DNA of 64,000 bases from Allacma fusca (GCA_947179485.1 OX359245.1:65955067-66019066), one strand, 5' to 3'; counted from the first letter of the stretch, positions 10,720-24,009 are shown. Numbers and translations are program-made. The notes: generated from the letters alone by a model not told the origin.

Positions 10720-13245
10720 TCACTTTGGTCTAATACCGACCAAAATCCTAGCAGTATTCCGAATTGTAAAACTGAGGAAGTTTGGTGTCGAGGCTCTTTC
10801 TAGTTTATGAAATATTCCTACTCTAATTGCAGAGTTGGGAACTGACCTGACTGATTTGGCGTAACTATATCTGTCAGAATAGAATAATTTACAGGTTCTT
10901 GTGATTCTCCTCTTGTACTTAGAAATGTCCTCTGGAATCCTAATTACAGTTTCACATGAAGAAATGTAAAGCATTCCGACGCATACTCCAATGAACATAT
11001 CCGCGGAGCCAAGTGCTGGTTCGGGGTTGAACATCAGGACCCCAAAAACTGTCAAGGAGATCTGCATTGTAATACAGAACAGTTTTGCCACAAAAATTAG
11101 GTATGAGTATCCCAAATTGAAGAACTGTATGGAAAGCTGAATTTTTCTCAGGTGCATATAAGCGTGTCCCATACTGCGCCAACTGTTAAACCTACATTTA
11201 AATAGAGAACTTTATATTTACAACTGATTCAAAAATAATCCTGAAAATTGAACCCGCGTAAAAATTTATTGCTGTAAGAAAATTGGATGCAAATGAGTCC
11301 TACCCTTGAAAACCGCGATTTTTAAATTTCAAATCCGCGTTACATTTGAATGAAAATAAAAGCAATGTCGTGATGAAGAAAATTGCCAATATTGTAGTGT
11401 AAATGATAAATCCCATTTCCACAAGTAGGGACAAACATAAGAAAAATTTATTTTGTTTCGGCATCGCGTGATACAAAAGGAAAGGCGCCTTCTTGATCAC
11501 ACTGGTGTAACCAAGTATAGTTCCAATTGCCGGGAAAATTATTCCCATCGGTAGCAACAGCAAGGTCCAATCTTGTTTGCTAAGCCCATTACTAGCTGGA
11601 CCTACAAAGTTGAAAGACACTGGTCAGTCAATTCGTATTTCGTATCGAGCCGCGACAAAATAAATGTTGTTGTTTTAAACACAGTGGATTTCCTAAGTAG
11701 TGGTTTCCTCTTAGATAACATTCCATTTATATTGGTATAACTAAATTCTCACTAGGATTACATTTACATTATGAAGTAGTGAGGCATAATTATTTTTGGG
11801 ATGTGCTAGAGTCGAAAGCCGGCTCTTGTGCATTTCTAGAGATTTGCTACACGATAGGGCTCCTCACAATTTCAAGTAGAAATTGCAACTGTCAATTTCA
11901 AATGCAATTTCAAGTCAATTTCAATTGGTGGTAATCTGCAACTTGTAAATTGAAATCAATTTCAAATTATAATGACATTTTAGTTGTTGATTCAATTTCA
12001 ATTACAAATCAACATTCAATTCACGCATTGTAATTGAGAACTTCCACCAACTCAATTTCAATTATCTGAGTTGTCAAAAATTGATAGTTGAGGTTGATAG
12101 TTGACAACTAGTGAATGTTAAATTACGCATGCGCGAAAAGCCAGGAATGTGCAATGAAAGCGCGGAAATAAAAGAAACTTCATACAGAAAGAGCTATCTC
12201 GCCTTGATGCATGGAGTAGCTGGCTTAGACGTCAAAAACATAAGTATATACTATATGTAATCTATAAGTTTAATAATTACCATTTATTTAAACAAAATTG
12301 GATATCTGTGCTGAAATATTTAGAAAATCGGTTAAAATGGAAAGCAATTCAGGCACAAGTAACCGATGGACTCTCTCTGAATATAATTTTACAACCTAAT
12401 TGGTTTTGGCTTAATTTCACAGAAAATGAATTTGCCAATAATTGTAGTTGAAACTTTTGCCGTCGAATTTATTTTCATAACTATTTTTCTTTAATTATAC
12501 GCCGATAGGTTAAACTAAAAAATCAATTTCAATTCAATTCAATTAAATATCTATTTCAAGTCACCTTCAATTTGCGAAGTTTTAACAGGTGTAATTGACA
12601 ACTTCAACTATTAGCGTTGCTACTTGATTCTTGCAAATTGATTATTTGTCTGGTATTTGATTTACAAATAAGCAATTTCAATTCAAAACTACAAGTTGAA
12701 TTGAAAAATCAATTTCAAATACAATTTCAATTTCAACTACCATAGAAAATTGAGCTGTGAGGAGCCCTACTACACGACCCGACCAATCAGACACCGTTTG
12801 ACCGTTTCACCGTAGTGAGATAGAGTGGCATATCCGTAAATTTGCAGGAATTTTACCACCCATTAGGAACTACTATGTAGGAAATTCACTGCAAGTAAAT
12901 ACCCGAGCGTTCGATACTGTAGTTGAAAATCGCAATAATTAAAACGATATTTCTGATAAACGCAATGTATGCTACTGACACTACACCCACAGAAGCGGAA
13001 ACCCAAATGACATGACCAAAAAGATCCACCAAAGTTAAAGGCGTCAAGAAGCCCTTAACCATTTGGTAGACTGCAAATACGGAGCGCATAAGTAGCAGAA
13101 TGAAGTAATAGAGCCAATGTTTTTCATTTCTTTTCGAAGCCTCCAATTTCCCAAGTTTAATATTCACCTCAAGTGGGAATAAACCCTTGGCAGCTAATTT
13201 TTTCAACACTTTCAAATGTAAACGAACGTGGTCGCAAGTTAACAT
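10720..13245 (-). CDS. Multi-pass membrane protein, gustatory-receptor-like (unit A)
   Basis: Three exons on the minus strand join in phase: 13245-12903, 11601-11304, 11191-10720, giving 370 residues from the ATG at 13245. About six hydrophobic segments are visible: two in exon 1 (WLYYFILLLMRSVFAVYQ; VIWVSASVGVVSVAYIAF), two in exon 2 (LLLLPMGIIFPAIGTILGY; FIIYTTILAIFFITTLLLF) and two in exon 3 (YLIFVAKLFCITMQISL; MFIGVCVGMLYISS). The tail ends STPNFLSFTIRNTARIL. An N-terminal G-x-x-P-x-x-x-(N/D)-x-x-x-G-K pattern is shared with the other receptor-like genes of the window. Size, topology and lineage-specific tandem copies suit an arthropod chemoreceptor, but I see no diagnostic C-terminal TYhhhhhQF motif, so the assignment is tentative. 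The first intron holds a hAT-like insertion. Confidence 0.6.
11855..12769. mobile_element. hAT-like non-autonomous element, CAATTTCAA family
   Basis: Inverted ends TAGGGCTCCTCACA and TGTGAGGAGCCCTA, with an exact 8-bp target duplication CTACACGA (11847-11854 and 12770-12777). Unit B keeps the empty site (TTACACGA near 20963-20970). The subterminal parts are packed with CAATTTCAA, AATTGAAAT and related repeats in both orientations; no coding capacity. It sits in intron 1 of the receptor gene of unit A. Confidence 0.9.
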
Positions 13246-14017
13246 ATTGTGTCCTCCAGAGTCAGTTTTAATGAATTCAAGGTCAAAAATTAAAATGATT
13301 CATAGATAGTAATGACCCATATTGCAGATTCTTTAAAAAAAATAGAATAGTAAGTATTAAATTAAATTATTATTTAAAACGAATGTGAAACTGCACTGAT
13401 TCTTCCTTCTAAGGGTCTTGCCATTAAAACTAATGTAATATTTACATGATAGCACAAGTTTTGAGCAAAATGCAAATCTCAGCGCTCAGTTCTCAGTCAC
13501 TAAAGTGTAAACTTTTGGATACTGCCGGAAATAAATATTTTGATAAAACGTTTACATTATCAAGGGCTTTTGGTTTTCAATATCGGATTTAGGAAAGGTT
13601 AACTTAGTCGCATGGGCGGCTTTAAACTTATTTGTGTAGAGTCCCAGAAAGAACTTACAAGGATTTATATTAAAACCTAATTATTTGAATTCGCATTTTG
13701 TGCTATATGTTTACAAAATTACATGAAAAAGAACTAAGAAAATTATTTTCATACCGTGATTTTTCATATAATTCAAAAAAATATTAGACTTAACGACGAG
13801 TTTCTGCTGCATATATTTCATTCGATATGTAGTCAATAATCGATCTCAAACAAAAACATTGATGGAAAACAAGTAAAAGCACTTGTCAAAACTTTGATTG
13901 GGTGTATTTGTAAATACGCTTACATATAATAGGCTTCAGTTATTCATGAAATATAATCACTGACATGGTCAAGAGAAAAGCGATGCTTTTTAGAGTGGAG
14001 CTTTATTGCAACCAGAC

Positions 14018-14871
14018 TAGGAATGTTCATAACGATATACCGATACGATATTATCGTTCATATCGTGTATTTTTTGAAACGATATAGCCCGATATTTATC
14101 GGGGTTTCCCGACGATATATCGTCACATGATTATATCGTACATTCGCGAGTAATAACAAGAATTGCGCATTTGTTTTGACAAAAATGCAAGCAAAACTTC
14201 GGGGCAAAATCATTTTACGACTTTGGAAAATCATACCACATCAAATTCGGTCTAAAGGTATGTATCGAAGATGTTTTTTTATTTTATGCCTGATCCATTT
14301 AACAGTCGACATTAATGAACTGGCAGTCATTCTAATACACAGGATTTAGCATTTTTCCGAATAAAGACGTTCAACTATAATATTGGATTTTCGCTATTTT
14401 GTTGACTAGTTTGAAAACTTTGAAAAAGTTAGAAACTTTAATGACTTAAGTTCCCTAATAAGGTTACCTGAATTCGGGCGTCAGTTGTCAATGTAATGAT
14501 AAACAGAAATTCTATGGTGTAATTATTATGCGTAGTTTTATTGTTTTCTTACTGATGCTGACGCCTTGCATTATTATCTTTGAAATGCTTCAAGTTGTAC
14601 ATATTTTCAACGCAATGCCTTTTTGACTCATGTATTTGGAATAAAATATAATCTGTGCTAATTTGGGTTGAGCATTTGGTTCTTAAGGAGCCTTAGTAAT
14701 AATAATTAGCTTGTACACGAAATTAAAGTTTCATTAATTTTCGTTAGAAAGTGCCAGAAGCCACAACGTGATATATCGTTATATCGTTCCTCGATATCGT
14801 TATCGGTAATTTTTCAGAGAACGATAACGATATGAACGATATTTTAAAATCCAACGATATGAACATGCCTA
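14018..14871. mobile_element. hAT-like non-autonomous element, CGATAT family
   Basis: Inverted ends TAGG(A/C)ATGTTCATA with an exact 8-bp target duplication AACCAGAC (14010-14017 and 14872-14879). Unit B has the empty site (AACTAGAC near 22231). Repeats of CGATAT/ATATCG crowd 14030-14140 and 14768-14862, giving nested palindromes such as CGATATATCG. The AT-rich middle has no coding frame. Confidence 0.9.
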
Positions 14872-15749
14872 AACCAGACATACTAGTGATCCTTACGGGT
14901 ATTGTTAAACTGGAAACCTGTTTTTGAACGTAAAATACTGGAAACGCGACTACAAGGCAATAAACGCGGTGTGGAAAATACAGCTTTAGTGATCAAAATA
15001 CGACAAATAGAAATATGTTTCCCTACTAACTACAATAATTACACAAATAAAATCAAAATCAGCTGTCAAGACACAAGATCAAATATAAATCAGTGCAATT
15101 TTCCAAGCGCAGGACCATATGCTATAGAATTGTGACATCATGTGGTCGTCGTTGTTAGTAATTGTCACTCATTGTGAGATATTTAGTGTACCGATCATCA
15201 GAATTTGGATGAGGCCTCCAATCGGGTATGAATTTAAATAAATTTTAGTTTTTGAGGCACGTGTACGGTAATACGGCAAAATTACAGTTAATATTGTTCA
15301 GTTTATTTTGGTCTGCAGTGTACATGACCGTTTTGACATGATGAGAGGGATGAATTAATGAATCAGAACTGTATGGTATTAGGCTTATTATTTCAAGTTA
15401 TATCTATTAATTTTAAAGTCAATAATTCATACGATGGCTAACTGTGGATAAGATCAAGTCGCTTAAATTGAAAGGAATCATTAAGCAAGGGGAGACTCAC
15501 GTCGGAATGTTTTAATGTAAAACGATGAATTTATTCTCTATTTGTTCGTAATGCTTATTTTACTTAGGGATGAAAACAGACAGCAGCTCCATCGACTTCT
15601 CCGAGTCTACACATTTAGGCTAACTGTTAAAATCATGAAACGACCTACATGTCAAGCATACAAACTATAGCTGAAAATATTAAATACAGGGAAAATTTTG
15701 AAACCTGGAAGACAATATAAATGCGTTGCCTTTTGCCTTTGCATATGAT

Positions 15750-16244
15750 TAGTGTTTCTGTTCGGTATCGGGAATTCCCGAGGTTCCGGTTCGGTTTCGG
15801 TTCCGGTACGGTTTCGGGTCAACGTTTTAAAGAACCGTTACATTTCGGTCCGGTTTCGGGTCATCGGTTTATGAACCGTCAAATTTCGGTCCGGTTTCGG
15901 GTACAAAAATCAAAACCGAAAGTTTTCGGGAAGGGTTTGTTGAAGCTGCCGTTTTGGATGAAAACGCGAAACTTGCATTTGGCCAGCATTTGTCAATTAT
16001 CATTTGAAAAGGCGACACAATTTTGACTTCCATAAAACTGAATCATATATATTTTCTGTCAGTTTGGAAAAGAACCGGAACCGGTTCCGGTTCCGCTTTT
16101 ATTTTCCGGATCGGTTCCGGGAAGCCAAAAATGTCCCGGACTCGAAAATATCGGTTCCGGTTTCGGGAACAGAATTGAGACTTTTTTCGGTTCGGGAAAA
16201 CGAGTCGGGTCGAGTCCATGTTTTGGTACCGTTCAGAAACACTA
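15750..16244. mobile_element. hAT-like non-autonomous element, CCGGTT family
   Basis: Inverted ends TAGTGTTTCTG and CAGAAACACTA, exact 8-bp target duplication CATATGAT (15742-15749 and 16245-16252). Unit A has the empty site CATATGAT at 7883-7890. Arrays of GGTTTCGG, GGTTCCGG and CCGGTTCC fill 15760-15930 and 16070-16235. The open frames that cross it are low-complexity Arg/Phe/Gly products of the repeat, not genes. Confidence 0.88.
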
Positions 16245-16609
16245 CATATGATTAATGTGAGGTTAAAGCGTTTGTTGATAACTCCAATTGTCTCATCGGA
16301 TGTGACATTATTTTTAGCCTTCGCTGCAAAAACCATTTTGTGGTCAGCATCAAAATCTTCACAATGTATCATTAATTTTAGTATGTCAAAAGCTGGAGAA
16401 TTTTTCCAACTGCAAAATTACTGCACAGTTTTTGCACTTGTTTAAACATACAATTGACCTAGTGTGCTCTCAACATCCATTCCAGACAGGAGGAACTTTC
16501 AAAGTCCTTAAATCTTACAAGACAAAATTTAACGTCTGTTTTTAACCATTGTAACCCCTGGGAGTGAACGTTCTACTTAATTTTTAATTAAATTTCATAT
16601 CACCTGGAA

Positions 16610-19600
16610 ATGAAATTTACTGTTGTAAATTCAGGAATAAGTGCAGTTTTCCGCTGGTTGGAGAAGCCTAACAGGCAAATGTTAATATTTATTATCTGGA
16701 TTTGCCTTTCGTGTGGATACATTCATTATTATCATTGGTCGAGTCAAATGGGAAATAAGTTGTAACTAAAATTTGACATTAAGATCAGAATAAAAAACTT
16801 CCGGGATTTAAAAACATTTTTCAAAATGATTTTTTTAGCGGGACATACTCGAATAAAACAACTCATGGGGATATTTTGTCGGAAGCAATAACGTCCATAC
16901 GTAACGTCCCACCTCTCCCGTATATCTTTGGAACGGACGCCAATGGTCCCAAGTATTACAAAACGTCGGGCTGTGCGCAATTCCCAACTTTATACGATTT
17001 GGAATTCAATAATATTTATTGGCAGGTAAGGGGAAAGGAAAATTCATTGGAAAATTGTGTCTAAAAAAATCTCTAAATTTTCTATTTCGTTGTTTAAAAA
17101 GTTCAAAAATTGTAAAACATTTTGCGCGTTATTAGACCTTGAGGACATGTAAATGTTTCCAAATTAAATGTAATTGTCTCAAGGTCCTACGTTACTATGA
17201 ACAGACAGGAAAAATTGATGTGACCCCTATTCAGTGCTCGGACTGGGTACGGATAATACTCGGGTAAATGGGTACGGGTACAGGTACGGGTACTACCCGG
17301 GTACAGAAGTTGCGTACTCGCACGTACGCGGGTACTACCCGGGTACTCTCGATTTTAGGCAATAAAGTGGGTACAGGTACGGGTACGGGTATGGGTACTC
17401 ACTCAGTGGCAATCGGGTAGTATACCCAATGGGTACGGGTATCACTATGTAAAATGCCTGTACCCGTGGGTGCTGTACCCGAGTATTTTTGGGTACTTCA
17501 AGGATTCCTGATGGAATGGATTACTATGGCTAACAATAAGACCTACCAACCGTGGAGTTGCTTATTTCGTAGTATGCAGATACTTGCGTTAGTGACAGAG
17601 CCAAGTGGCTTCGTCTCATTAATGATTACGTGGTAGTTGCAATCTAACGCTTCTTATAATTCATCCAAGGAATCTAATAAAGAAATAGAGCGTAGAGTCA
17701 GTGAAATCATCTGTTTATCGACTTAAATAGTGAAGCTCAACAACGAAGAATTTCAAGGGGGAGGTTCTTGGGATTCTATTTAATTAGCTTCATTGGGAGC
17801 GTAACATTACAATTATTTGAAGACGTATTACGAGATAAGATCGGAATAAATATACATTTATTAGCAGATCCATTTCTAAACCCAGGGTTGCCCATTTGAA
17901 AACGCCAAGGCATTTTATGCAGGCAATTTGAGCATTTTCAATTCTGGGTATTTATGACACTTTGAGTATTTATTGAGGTGAATATTTATAACATTTTAGA
18001 ATGAAAAATATCACTCCTTGCACGCAATATTTATATTTCAGTCCCTTTGATTAATCTTGATAATTTTGATGTTAAAAGAACTTGACAGACATCTGAACTT
18101 GCCGTTCAAATCTTCCATGGGGTTGCATTTTAGTCCTATTTTGCCTGCATTTTTCAAAAATCTCCGTCTCGGGCTTCATAAATGTGAGAGACAGTTTACG
18201 AATGTTTGTTTTATAAAGCTGTAATATAAAATGAATATTCAATATTGCCTCCCACATTTATTTCCTGAAACCGCAATATGTGACAATGTGTTTATTAAAA
18301 AAATCACAAAAGACCTTAAATAATTTTTTCAGAAAATTCAAATAGGATATTTTTAACACCTAGGGAAAATTCCCAAAATCCTGGACACTTTTAATGGAGG
18401 TCAAAAAATTGACAAATTAAAATTTTTCAGCTGGGCAGGCTAATGTCGTCGGGGATTTTAAATCGGCCAAACTTCCAGTACCCGAGTAATACCCGGATAC
18501 AAACAATAGATACTCGGGTACGGGTACAGGTTTTGGGTACATTACGGGTACGGGTAAATTGTGGGTACAGGTACTACATTGTATTTTCAGGTACGGGTAC
18601 GGGTACTGAAATAATTTACCCGGATACTAGGGTACGGGTACGGGTATAGGTACAGCATTTTGTAGTACCCGATATTCGGGTACGGGTATGGGTACGGGTA
18701 CACGGTTTCTGTACCCAGTCCGAGCACTGCCCCTATTACGCTCCCTGGAATTCAGCCTAATGAGCCTATTAGTCGAAATATTTATTTACACAAAAAGGTA
18801 ATATTATTTGCATTAAGTAAGTTCAAATTTTAACCGAAAAAGGTAACATTGTTATTGTTATGGCGGAAATAAACAGTTTTAACAAAGCAAATTTCAACTT
18901 CACAGGTTGTAAAGAAACGTCAAAACGAATTGATTCCATACAACGATTGTTTGTACAGAAACATCTACAACTACCACTACATTGCACTCCTTGATATTGA
19001 TGAGGTAATAAAGCATCTGTGTGTATTGCACCTTTTTGAAACGTTACACGACGTATTGGAAACTGTAAGATATATTCTAACTTGGAACTGTTTTTAAAAG
19101 ATAATAATGTCAAGAACAGGTTTAAACTGGAAAGAGCTGATAATGGGCATCCGGAAAAATGCAACTCCTTCGAAAAAGCCAGTGGCTTCGTATTGCTTCC
19201 GCAATGTTTACTTTTTTGATGACGTCAAGATTGAGTTACAGCATCTTGAGGGAACGCCCAATTACATGCATATGCTGCAGGTATACCTTGATTTTCAATA
19301 CGTGCAGCGTAATATTCATCCAAATTTTTAAACACTAGGAGAAAAAAATCAAATAATGTAAAACACCGTGGTTCTTGAACAAACATTCTACAGCACGTTC
19401 ACAGGTCCAGAAATCACACAGCAGCGGGTAGATTCGAAAAATGTTTCCATGATCCGGAAATCGTAAGTTCCCTTCACAATCACTTTGCAACGAGCTGCCT
19501 CACTGGCCATTGTAAAAGGTATCCGGTGTCGACGGACATTGCGCAGATGCAACATTACAGGGCGGACTGTGCTCGAGGTGTGAAGGACTGCAGCGGCCAA

Positions 19601-19702
19601 TACCGAAGCAACACTATCTTGGATCCCACTATTTGGCATTACAGGGTGGAGCTGAAACATCGAGCTGAAAAAGTGTTGCGTGAGCTAAGATTTTTAATTT
19701 AA
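16610..19702 (+). pseudogene. GT92 glycosyltransferase pseudogene (unit B)
   Basis: Counterpart of the intact gene at 8246-10608. Exon 1 (16610-16761, two codons longer), exon 2 (16839-17025), exon 7 (18906-19004), exon 8 (19101-19280) and exon 9 (19394-19702) are preserved with splice sites. Only 17 bases of exon 3 remain (17136-17152): a 778-bp deletion with a 3-nt TAA microhomology removed the rest of exon 3, exons 4 and 5 and most of intron 5. Exon 6 is then cut by a GGGTAC hAT-like element at 17232-18729, with 17184-17231 before it and 18738-18797 after it. The encoded protein would lack its membrane-proximal catalytic half, so this copy cannot make a normal enzyme. The well-kept remaining exons say that both lesions are recent. 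Confidence 0.88.
17232..18729. mobile_element. hAT-like non-autonomous element, GGGTAC family, copy 2
   Basis: Same 19-bp inverted ends as the copy at 4615 (CAGTGCTCGGACTGGGTAC), with an exact target duplication CCCCTATT (17224-17231 and 18730-18737). Unit A shows the uninterrupted exon 6 with one CCCCTATT at 9638-9645. It is shorter than copy 1 (1,498 against 1,909 bp) mainly because about 400 bp near the right middle are absent. GGGTAC/GTACCC arrays occupy 17242-17495 and 18475-18722. Confidence 0.92.
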
Positions 19703-19819
19703 TGTTGTTGTAAAAACAATTTGGACCAGCTCATCTATTTGTTGGAACGCATACTTTTGCATTGTTTGTATAATATATATTGATCTATGGATTAATTAAA
19801 TTTTTAAATTGAGCTTAAA

Positions 19820-21443
19820 TCACTTTGGTCTAATACCCACCAAAATCCTAGCAGTATTCCGAATTGTAAAACTGAGGAAGTTTGGTGTCGAGGCTCTTTC
19901 TAGTTTATGAAAGATTCCTACTTTAATTGCAGAGTTGGGAACTGACCTGACGGATTTGGCGTAACTGCATCTGTCAAAATTGAATAATTTACAGGTTCGT
20001 ATGATTCTCCTCTTGTGCTTAGAAATGTCCTCTGGAATCCTTATTAAAGTTTCACATGAAGAAATATAAAGCGTTCCGACACAAACTCCAATGAACATAA
20101 CCGCCGAGCTAAGTGCCGGTTCGGGGTTGAACATCAGGACCCCAAAAACTGTCAGTGAGATCTGCATTGTAATACAGAACAGTTTTGCCACAAAAATGAA
20201 GTATGAGTATCCCAAATTGAAGAACTGTACGGAAAGCTGAATTTTTCTCAGGTGCATATAAGCCTGTCCCATACTGCGCCAACTGTTAAACCTACATTTA
20301 AATAGAGAACTTTATATTTACAACTGATTCAAAAATAATCCTAAAAATTGAACGACCCGCGTAAAAATTTAATGCGGTAAAAAAATTGCATGAAAATGAG
20401 TCCTACCCTTGAAAACTAGGATTTTTTAATTTCAAATCTGCGTTACATTTGCAAGAAAACAGAAGCACTGCCGTGATGATGAAAATTGCCAATATTGCAG
20501 TGTAAATGATAAATCCCATTTCCACGAGTAGGGACAAACATAAGAAAAATTTATTTTGTTCCGGCATCGCGTGATACAAAAGGAAAGGCGCCTTCTGGAT
20601 CACACTGGTGTAACCAAGTATAGTTCCAATTGCAGGGATAATTATTACCATCGGTAGCAACAGTAAGGTCCAATCTTGCTTGCTAAGCCTATCATCACTA
20701 GCTGGACCTACAAAATTGGAAGATATTTGTCAATCAATTCGTAACGAGCCCCTATAAACAAAAATTACAACCTAAATGGTCTAAATTTGGTTTTAAACAC
20801 AGTGGATTTCCTACAAAGCGGTTTCCTCTGAGATAACATTCCATTTATATTGGTATAATTAAATTCTCACTAGGATTACATTTACATTATGAAGTAATGA
20901 GGCATAATTATTTTTGGGATGTGCTAGAGTCGAAATCCGGCTCTTCTGCATTTATACAAATTGGTTACACGACCCAACCAATCAGACAAAGTTTGCCCCT
21001 TTCACCGTAGTGAGATACAGTGGCGTATCCGTAAATTTGCAGGAATTTTACCATCCCTTAGGAACTACTATGTAGGAAATTCACTCCAATTACTTTATAC
21101 CCGAGCGTTCGATACTGTAGTTGAAAATCGCAATAATTAAAACGATATTTCTGATAAAAGAAATGTATGCTACAAACACTACACCCACAGAAGCGGAAAC
21201 CCAAATTACATGACCAAAAAGATCCAAAAAAGTTAATGTCGTCAAGAAGCCTTTAATCATTTGGTAGACTGCAAATACGGAGCGCATTAGTAGCAGTGTG
21301 AAGTAATACAGCCAATGTTTTTCATTTCTTTTCGAAGTCTCCAACTTCCCAAGTTTAATATTCACCTCAAGTGGGAAAATACCCTTGGTAGCTAATTTTT
21401 TCAACACTTTCAAATGTAAACGAAGGTGGTCGCAAGTTAACAT
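19820..21443 (-). CDS. Multi-pass membrane protein, gustatory-receptor-like (unit B, intact)
   Basis: Exons 21443-21101, 20707-20407 and 20291-19820 join in phase to 371 residues. It is a near copy of the gene at 10720-13245, with one extra codon near the start of exon 2 (ASDDRLSKQDW against ASNGLSKQDW) and scattered substitutions, and no stop or frameshift. Membrane segments and the STPNFLSFTIRNTARIL tail are kept. Its two introns carry no insertion. It is convergent with the dead GT92 copy, which ends at 19702. Retention of this gene while its neighbour decayed suggests that it has its own function. Confidence 0.6.
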
Positions 21444-22557
21444 ATTGTGTCCTCCAGAGTCAGTTTCAATGAATTCAAGGTCAAAAATTAAAATGATTCA
21501 TTGTAATAAACCATATGGCATATTCTTAAAAAAAATTAAACATTAAGAATTGAATAATTAAAGTTTTGTTTAAAACATGAATGTGAAACTCCACTGATTC
21601 GAGTTCGTTCTAAGGATTTTGCCATTAAAGCTAATTTACATGATAGCACAAGTTTTGAGCAAATTGCAAATCTCCGGGCTCAGTTATTCTCAGTCACTCG
21701 AGTGCAAACTTTCGAATACTGCTAGAAATATTTTGATAAAACGTTTACAATATCAAGGGCTTTTGGTTTTCAATATCGGATTTAAGAAAGGTTAACTTAA
21801 TCGCACGGGAGGTTTTTAAGCTACTTTGTTTAGAGTCCCAGTATGAACTTACAAGTGTACTGAATCTATTAAGAAGATCCTTATGTAAATTTAATTATTT
21901 GAATTCGCATTTTGAGTTATATGATTACAAAATTACAAGCAAAAGAACTGAGCATATTGTTTTCATGCCCTGATTTTTCGTGTAATTCAAAAAATATTGG
22001 ACTTAACGACGAGTTTCTGTTGCATTGTGCATATATTTCATTTGATATATAGTCAATAATCGAGCTCAAACGAAAGCATTGACAGAAAACCAGTAAAAGC
22101 ACTTGTCAAAATTTTGATTGGATGTATTTGTAAATGTGCTTACGTATAATAGTCTTCAGTTATTCATAAAATATAATCATTGGAATGGTCCAGAGAAATA
22201 CGATGCTTTTTAGAGCGGAGCTTTATTGCAACTAGACACTAGTGATCCTTACGTGTATAGTAGTTAAACTGGAAACCGGTTTTTGAACGTAAAATATTGG
22301 AAACGCAAGGCAATAAACGCGGTGTGGAAAATATAGCTTTAGTGATCAAAATACGACAAATAGAAATATGTTTCCCTACTAACTACAATTACAAAAATAA
22401 AATCAAAATATTAACTGTCACGATACAGGGTCAAATACAAATTAGTGCAATTTTTCAAGCGCAGGACCATTCCATACAGCCTGCTCCATCCGTTCAGACC
22501 AAGGAACACGGTTGGGCGGGTTTCCTGAACCAGAACCATATTTTTTGGCCAATATAT

Positions 22558-24001
22558 CACTGCTGCCCTAGTCTAGTCAGACTTGACTAGGAAAGTCTAG
22601 ACTTGACTAGACTAGGAGGCAAAATGGACGTAAAAGAATAGACTTGACTTGACTAGGCATGGTGTTACTATTATGAGACTAGACTAGAATAGACTAGGAC
22701 AACTTGCGAAAACATATGACTTGACTAGACTTGACTATCATGACTTCATGCAAAACCTAGTCAATTCACAATTGACATACTTGATGCTCCCTCATGTAAA
22801 TGAAAATTAAAGTTACGAACCAAGTATATGGTTTCGTTTCGAAGGATCAAAACATGAAATTGTTTACTGGATACGTAGAAAGGTTGAGGGAAGATCTAGT
22901 CTTTAGTTACAATTTGTTGCTTAACATTGCAATTGATCATATCATAACTGAATCTTGATAGTGAAAGCTAGAATATATTTCCTGCGTTAATTTCTATATT
23001 TAAAAGTAGTAATATTTTCTTCTATTAGTACTTACCAAATTGCAACTAAAGTTAAAAAATTTTGAAATACTGTCCTTCCTGGTAGAGGCCCTTGAATATA
23101 AACCTAGTATGATTAGGCTGGTTCACACAGCACAAATCTCCTTATATTGTACCATGTACTTGTTGAACCCCGAATACAGTGGGTGCTGCAAGACCTTAAA
23201 GGGACCATCGCAGTGACATTTGCACTCCTTTCCAGTTGAAATAACCCAACCTGAACGCCGAAACGACGGTTTAGGTTTTCAATACCCGAAATTATAATTC
23301 ACCTCCAACGTTTTAATCTGTTTACTAATTTAAAACATGTCAGCTGGTATTAACACCATATAAATTCCTGATTAAAACTCGTATAGAGCACTCCGTGTAG
23401 CTTACGGAGTTGCTCACTGTCAGAACCAGTTTTTCGTGAGTTAATACCAAGTTTGATTCCGGTGGAATCAAAACGTGATTCCTTATTGTCAGCACTAGTT
23501 TCAGAAAAATTAAAGAAAAGAAAAACAGATTTTCCCTGGCCCTAAATTTGTTACTATGGCTGGGCCAAGGTGGGCCAGCCCGTGAATCCAACCCTACTGC
23601 CAATTTTCGATTCAACTAAAATCTGGCTGAACATTATTATTGTAGTGATGTTGTAAACTACACGTGTTTTTTTCTCATTTGTACGCCGTTTGAAGTAAAT
23701 AAAATTACCTAGTTTTTTGCTAGAGGTACTGGCTAAAATCTGAAAATTTTGAACTCAACGAAACTCAAGTTTTTGAAAATAAATGTTGCTATTTAAAACG
23801 AAGGAATGTTTATAAAAAATATAATGTGACTAGGTGAATTGACTAGACTTGACTAGGGAACCAGCTACAGAATCAAGACTAGGACTAGACTTGACTATTG
23901 CTACTTAAACATACAGCTGACTTGACTAGACTTGACTAGTTGTGGCTCTAAACTTTAAAGACTTGACTAGACTTGACTAGGTAGCCTGGCGGGCAGCAGT
24001 G
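22558..24001. mobile_element. hAT-like non-autonomous element, GACTTGACTA family, copy 1
   Basis: Inverted ends CACTGCTGCCC and GGGCAGCAGTG with an exact 8-bp target duplication CAATATAT (22550-22557 and 24002-24009). The ends carry dense GACTTGACTAGACTTGACTA repeats and their complements (22568-22760 and 23825-23985). The middle has no convincing coding frame. A second copy is at 56616-57983. Confidence 0.9.
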
Positions 24002-24009
24002 CAATATAT

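Larger units (their letters stand above)
7252..15118. repeat. Tandem segmental duplication, unit A
   Basis: This unit is repeated directly by 15119-22470 in the same orientation. Each unit starts at a similar ATGCTA..AATTGTG..CATCATG segment and ends at CAGGACCAT. Unit A holds an intact GT92 gene (+), a convergent receptor-like gene (-), and two hAT-like insertions that unit B lacks (11855-12769 and 14018-14871). Coding exons of the units are highly similar; many stretches of 50 bp or more differ by only one or two bases. Confidence 0.9.
15119..22470. repeat. Tandem segmental duplication, unit B
   Basis: Second unit of the tandem duplication. It lacks the two insertions of unit A, has two of its own (15750-16244 and 17232-18729), and has lost 778 bp that correspond to 8788-9565 of unit A. 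After removing insertions and this deletion the unit lengths agree to within about 40 bp. The receptor gene survives; the GT92 copy does not. Confidence 0.9.

Noticed and set aside
15721-16372. Arg/Phe-rich frames on both strands
   Set aside because: Low-complexity products of the CCGGTT repeats; they cross element boundaries.
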